Below are positions 15,394 through 17,183 of a stretch of DNA of 17,183 bases, one piece after another. The notes below the pieces were generated by a model, which did no database searches, was not told the DNA's origin, and worked only from the letters and a program-made list of their open reading frames with translations. The stretch covers positions 4,985 to 22,167 of the forward strand of contig CALSCQ010001393.1 in assembly GCA_943704525.1 (NCBI GenBank). The letters run 5' to 3'. This DNA is from Pigoraptor vietnamica (Eukaryota; Opisthokonta; Filasterea). Each line of letters starts with the position of its first letter. Within the stretch, counting starts at the first letter, position 1. A program made the position numbers and the translations under genes.

Positions 15394-16980
15394 TCACGGC
15401 ACAATCACCATGGTCGTCTTTCCCCGCGTGCGCCCACTCTCCGAATACTTGAACATCTCGGCACCCTCCTCCAGCTGCGCACGACAGCAGACCATCAGTC
15501 CATATCCCAAGGGCGAAAATGGCATAGGTATCACACGCACCTTGAACGTCTTGTCAACGTGCGTCTTGAGCGTGCCGTTCTCGACGAGGACGCGGATTTG
15601 CTCAAGGTCGGCGCTGTTCGATTTCGTCGTGGGGAGGTAGTAGGCGGGATTCGAGCCGCACAGGCTGCCGAACTTGCGGTATGCCAGCTTGCCGCCCATC
15701 GCCAGCAGCGCGCCCACCTGCGCAAACCACCGGTCACTCAAGCCGCAATTGTACAGGGCACGCCAGCGAGTACTCGGCTGCAGCACGGCCATTTCAGCGC
15801 AACAAGACACACGTACCGACAGGGCGTCTGCGCCATCCCCCGTGAGCGTAGCAAAGGAACCCCCGCGCTTGATGACAAGCTGCCCCTTGGCCCAGCTCTC
15901 GTAGCCGCCGACGCAGTCGTACACGACGTCGACGGGGTTGTCCTTAAGCACGACCGAAAAGTCTTCCTTCGTGTAGTCGATCGTCTCACTCGCGCCGAGC
16001 GAGCGCACGAAGTCCGTGTTGCGTGCGGAGCACGTGGTGATCACGTGGCAGCCGACGTGCTTGGCGTACTGGATGCCGAACATGCCTGCCGCCGAAACGC
16101 ACAAGTGCGGATGCCGATAATTAGAATGTCGGATCAGCTAAAATCATTCACGTGTGTCCGTCGACTCCACAGCCGACCAGAGTGAGACAGAGATATGCAC
16201 GAGCCCGGTCTCCCCATGAAATATGCATCATGCGATCCCCATGAGACATGCATCATGAGACTCCCACCGGTCCCGCCACTGCCGCCAAGGACAAGCACGC
16301 GCATGCCGGGCTTGATCTGGCAGAAGTCCCGCAGCACCTGGTAAGACGTGAGCGCCGCGAGGGGAACGGTCGCCGCCTCCGCAAACGAGAGATTGGAGGG
16401 CTTGCGCGCAAGCAGACCCTCGCGCACGGTGACGTACTCGGCCATCGATCCGCAGACGTCCACCGTGTTCATGGCAAAGACCTATCGCAATGTCAGAAGA
16501 GGATGAAAAGGCACATAGTGTGGAAAGTGGACAGGCTGCCAACTGACCTCGTCGCCATTCTTGAACTGCGTGGACCCGTTGGCATCGACCACGACGCCCG
16601 AGAGGTCAAAGCCGGGGACGAAGGGGAAGATCGAGCTGGACTGCAACGCAATTTATGCAATCAATCCCCGCGTATTTGACCGTTCATGGCGTCACCAAAT
16701 CCCACCTGAATCATGCGGAGGAAGCCGTGCACCATCTTGTAGTCGATGGGGTTGATGGACGCTGTTGGGCGCAATACGCGTGTGAACAACCGTTGCATGT
16801 ACGAGAATACACGACCCCCCAAACACGCACTGCAACGCACGCACCTGCATGGACGCGGATGAGCAGGCTGCCGCGGGGCGGCTTTGGAACGGGGCGGTCT
16901 GTCACGTGCTTGATCACGCTCTCGCTCTCGCCGTAGGCGCTGTACACCACAGCGCGCATTGTCGCAGGTACGGACGCCAT
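15394..16980 (-). CDS. MDR-family NADPH quinone/enal oxidoreductase (zinc-free)
   Basis: Medium-chain reductase that probably reduces quinones or reactive enals with NADPH. Exons 16980-16845, 16761-16706, 16640-16548, 16481-16268, 16085-15817, 15717-15541, 15474-15394 (introns 83, 65, 66, 182, 99, 66 nt), 341 aa. Junctions restore family blocks: IRVHA+ASINPIDYKM, LRMIQ+SSSIFPFVPGFDLSG, NGDE+VFAMN, and the nucleotide-binding loop VLVLGGSGGTG+MFGIQYAK. The end reads YSESGRTRGK. Structural and catalytic zinc ligands of alcohol dehydrogenases are absent, as in QOR/alkenal reductases. Two introns (99 nt and the last 66 nt) are stop-free multiples of three and look coding in a plain ORF. ATG 16980 has a good context. 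An in-frame ATG at 17070 would add 30 residues with Arg/Lys and few acids, resembling a mitochondrial presequence, so targeting is open. Confidence 0.9.
16211..16260. repeat. Tandem duplication of a 25-bp unit in an oxidoreductase intron
   Basis: Two head-to-tail copies (16211-16235 and 16236-16260) match at 22 of 25 positions and share TCCCCATGA and ATGCATCATG. The pair ends 6 bp from the donor end of the 182-nt intron (16086-16267). Confidence 0.9.
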
Positions 16981-17183
16981 GATTACCGCGGCTAATGCAC
17001 TCGTTGGACGGCGAAATGCTTGAGCTAATCGCTTGCCGATCAGTCTTTTGTTGTGTCCATTCACACTCATCAGGGGTACTAACCGGGGTATGCAACTCTC
17101 GATTCCTGATTTACTGCGGTCGACAGGATATGTGGCCCCGGATGAGACGACAGCATGGGACAAATATGCGAGCTCCTCAATTT
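16981..17183. promoter_or_regulatory. Upstream region of the oxidoreductase
   Basis: The 203 bp up to the window edge keep an open frame with the oxidoreductase to 17163 on the minus strand, but no further conserved protein sequence. It is either leader/promoter or, from 17070, a short presequence. No TATA box or other site stands out. Confidence 0.35.

Noticed and set aside
1-17183. Mobile elements, CRISPR arrays, operons or antiviral systems
   Set aside because: No transposase, integrase, reverse transcriptase, terminal repeats or spaced repeats seen; the architecture is ordinary monocistronic eukaryotic genes.

Overview
The window looks like a gene-dense, GC-rich nuclear fragment from a unicellular eukaryote. 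The evidence is: spliceosomal introns of 54-196 nt ending in YAG; exclusively eukaryotic families (oxysterol-binding protein, AMPK beta, TIP41/TIPRL, R3H-SUZ, mitochondrial carriers); a nucleus-encoded mitochondrial ribosomal protein; and no operons or Shine-Dalgarno signals. I cannot fix the lineage from sequence alone. The gene mix would suit an opisthokont-related or other GC-rich free-living protist, but that is inference.

Layout from left to right: the last exon of an SLC25A39/40-type mitochondrial carrier (+, 43-251); a PH/FFAT/ORD oxysterol-binding protein (-, 306-2816); AMPK beta (+, 3173-4385, 5 exons); a triple-OB-fold, zinc-ribbon protein resembling shieldin subunit SHLD2 (+, 4584-6251, 2 exons); an Oac1/SLC25A34-35-type carrier (-, 6377-7425, 2 exons); a TauE/SafE membrane protein with a cysteine-rich lumenal head (+, 7774-9776, 5 exons); TIPRL/TIP41 (-, 9850-11147, 6 exons); a bacterial-type SAM methyltransferase (+, 11299-12240, no intron); an R3H-SUZ RNA-binding protein (-, 12335-13906, no intron); mitochondrial ribosomal protein bL20m (+, 14287-15126, 3 exons); and an MDR-family quinone/enal oxidoreductase (-, 15394-16980, 7 exons). 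Strands almost strictly alternate, so the spaces are either short divergent promoters (151-380 bp) or very short convergent 3' junctions (54-267 bp).

The genes do not form one pathway. Common themes are mitochondrial function (two carriers, bL20m, possibly the oxidoreductase), nutrient signalling (AMPK beta, TIPRL in the PP2A/TOR axis), lipid transfer at membrane contacts (ORP with FFAT) and post-transcriptional control (R3H-SUZ).

I rebuilt 23 introns by matching splice phases to family alignments remembered for each protein. Donors are mostly GTG (17 of 23) rather than GTA. Five introns are multiples of three without a stop, so simple ORF calling would read straight through them. The points most worth follow-up are the SHLD2-like protein, a promoter module shared by two divergent promoters (perfect TGACGTCA plus a downstream TGAAAGCRCGA), and the bacterial-looking methyltransferase.
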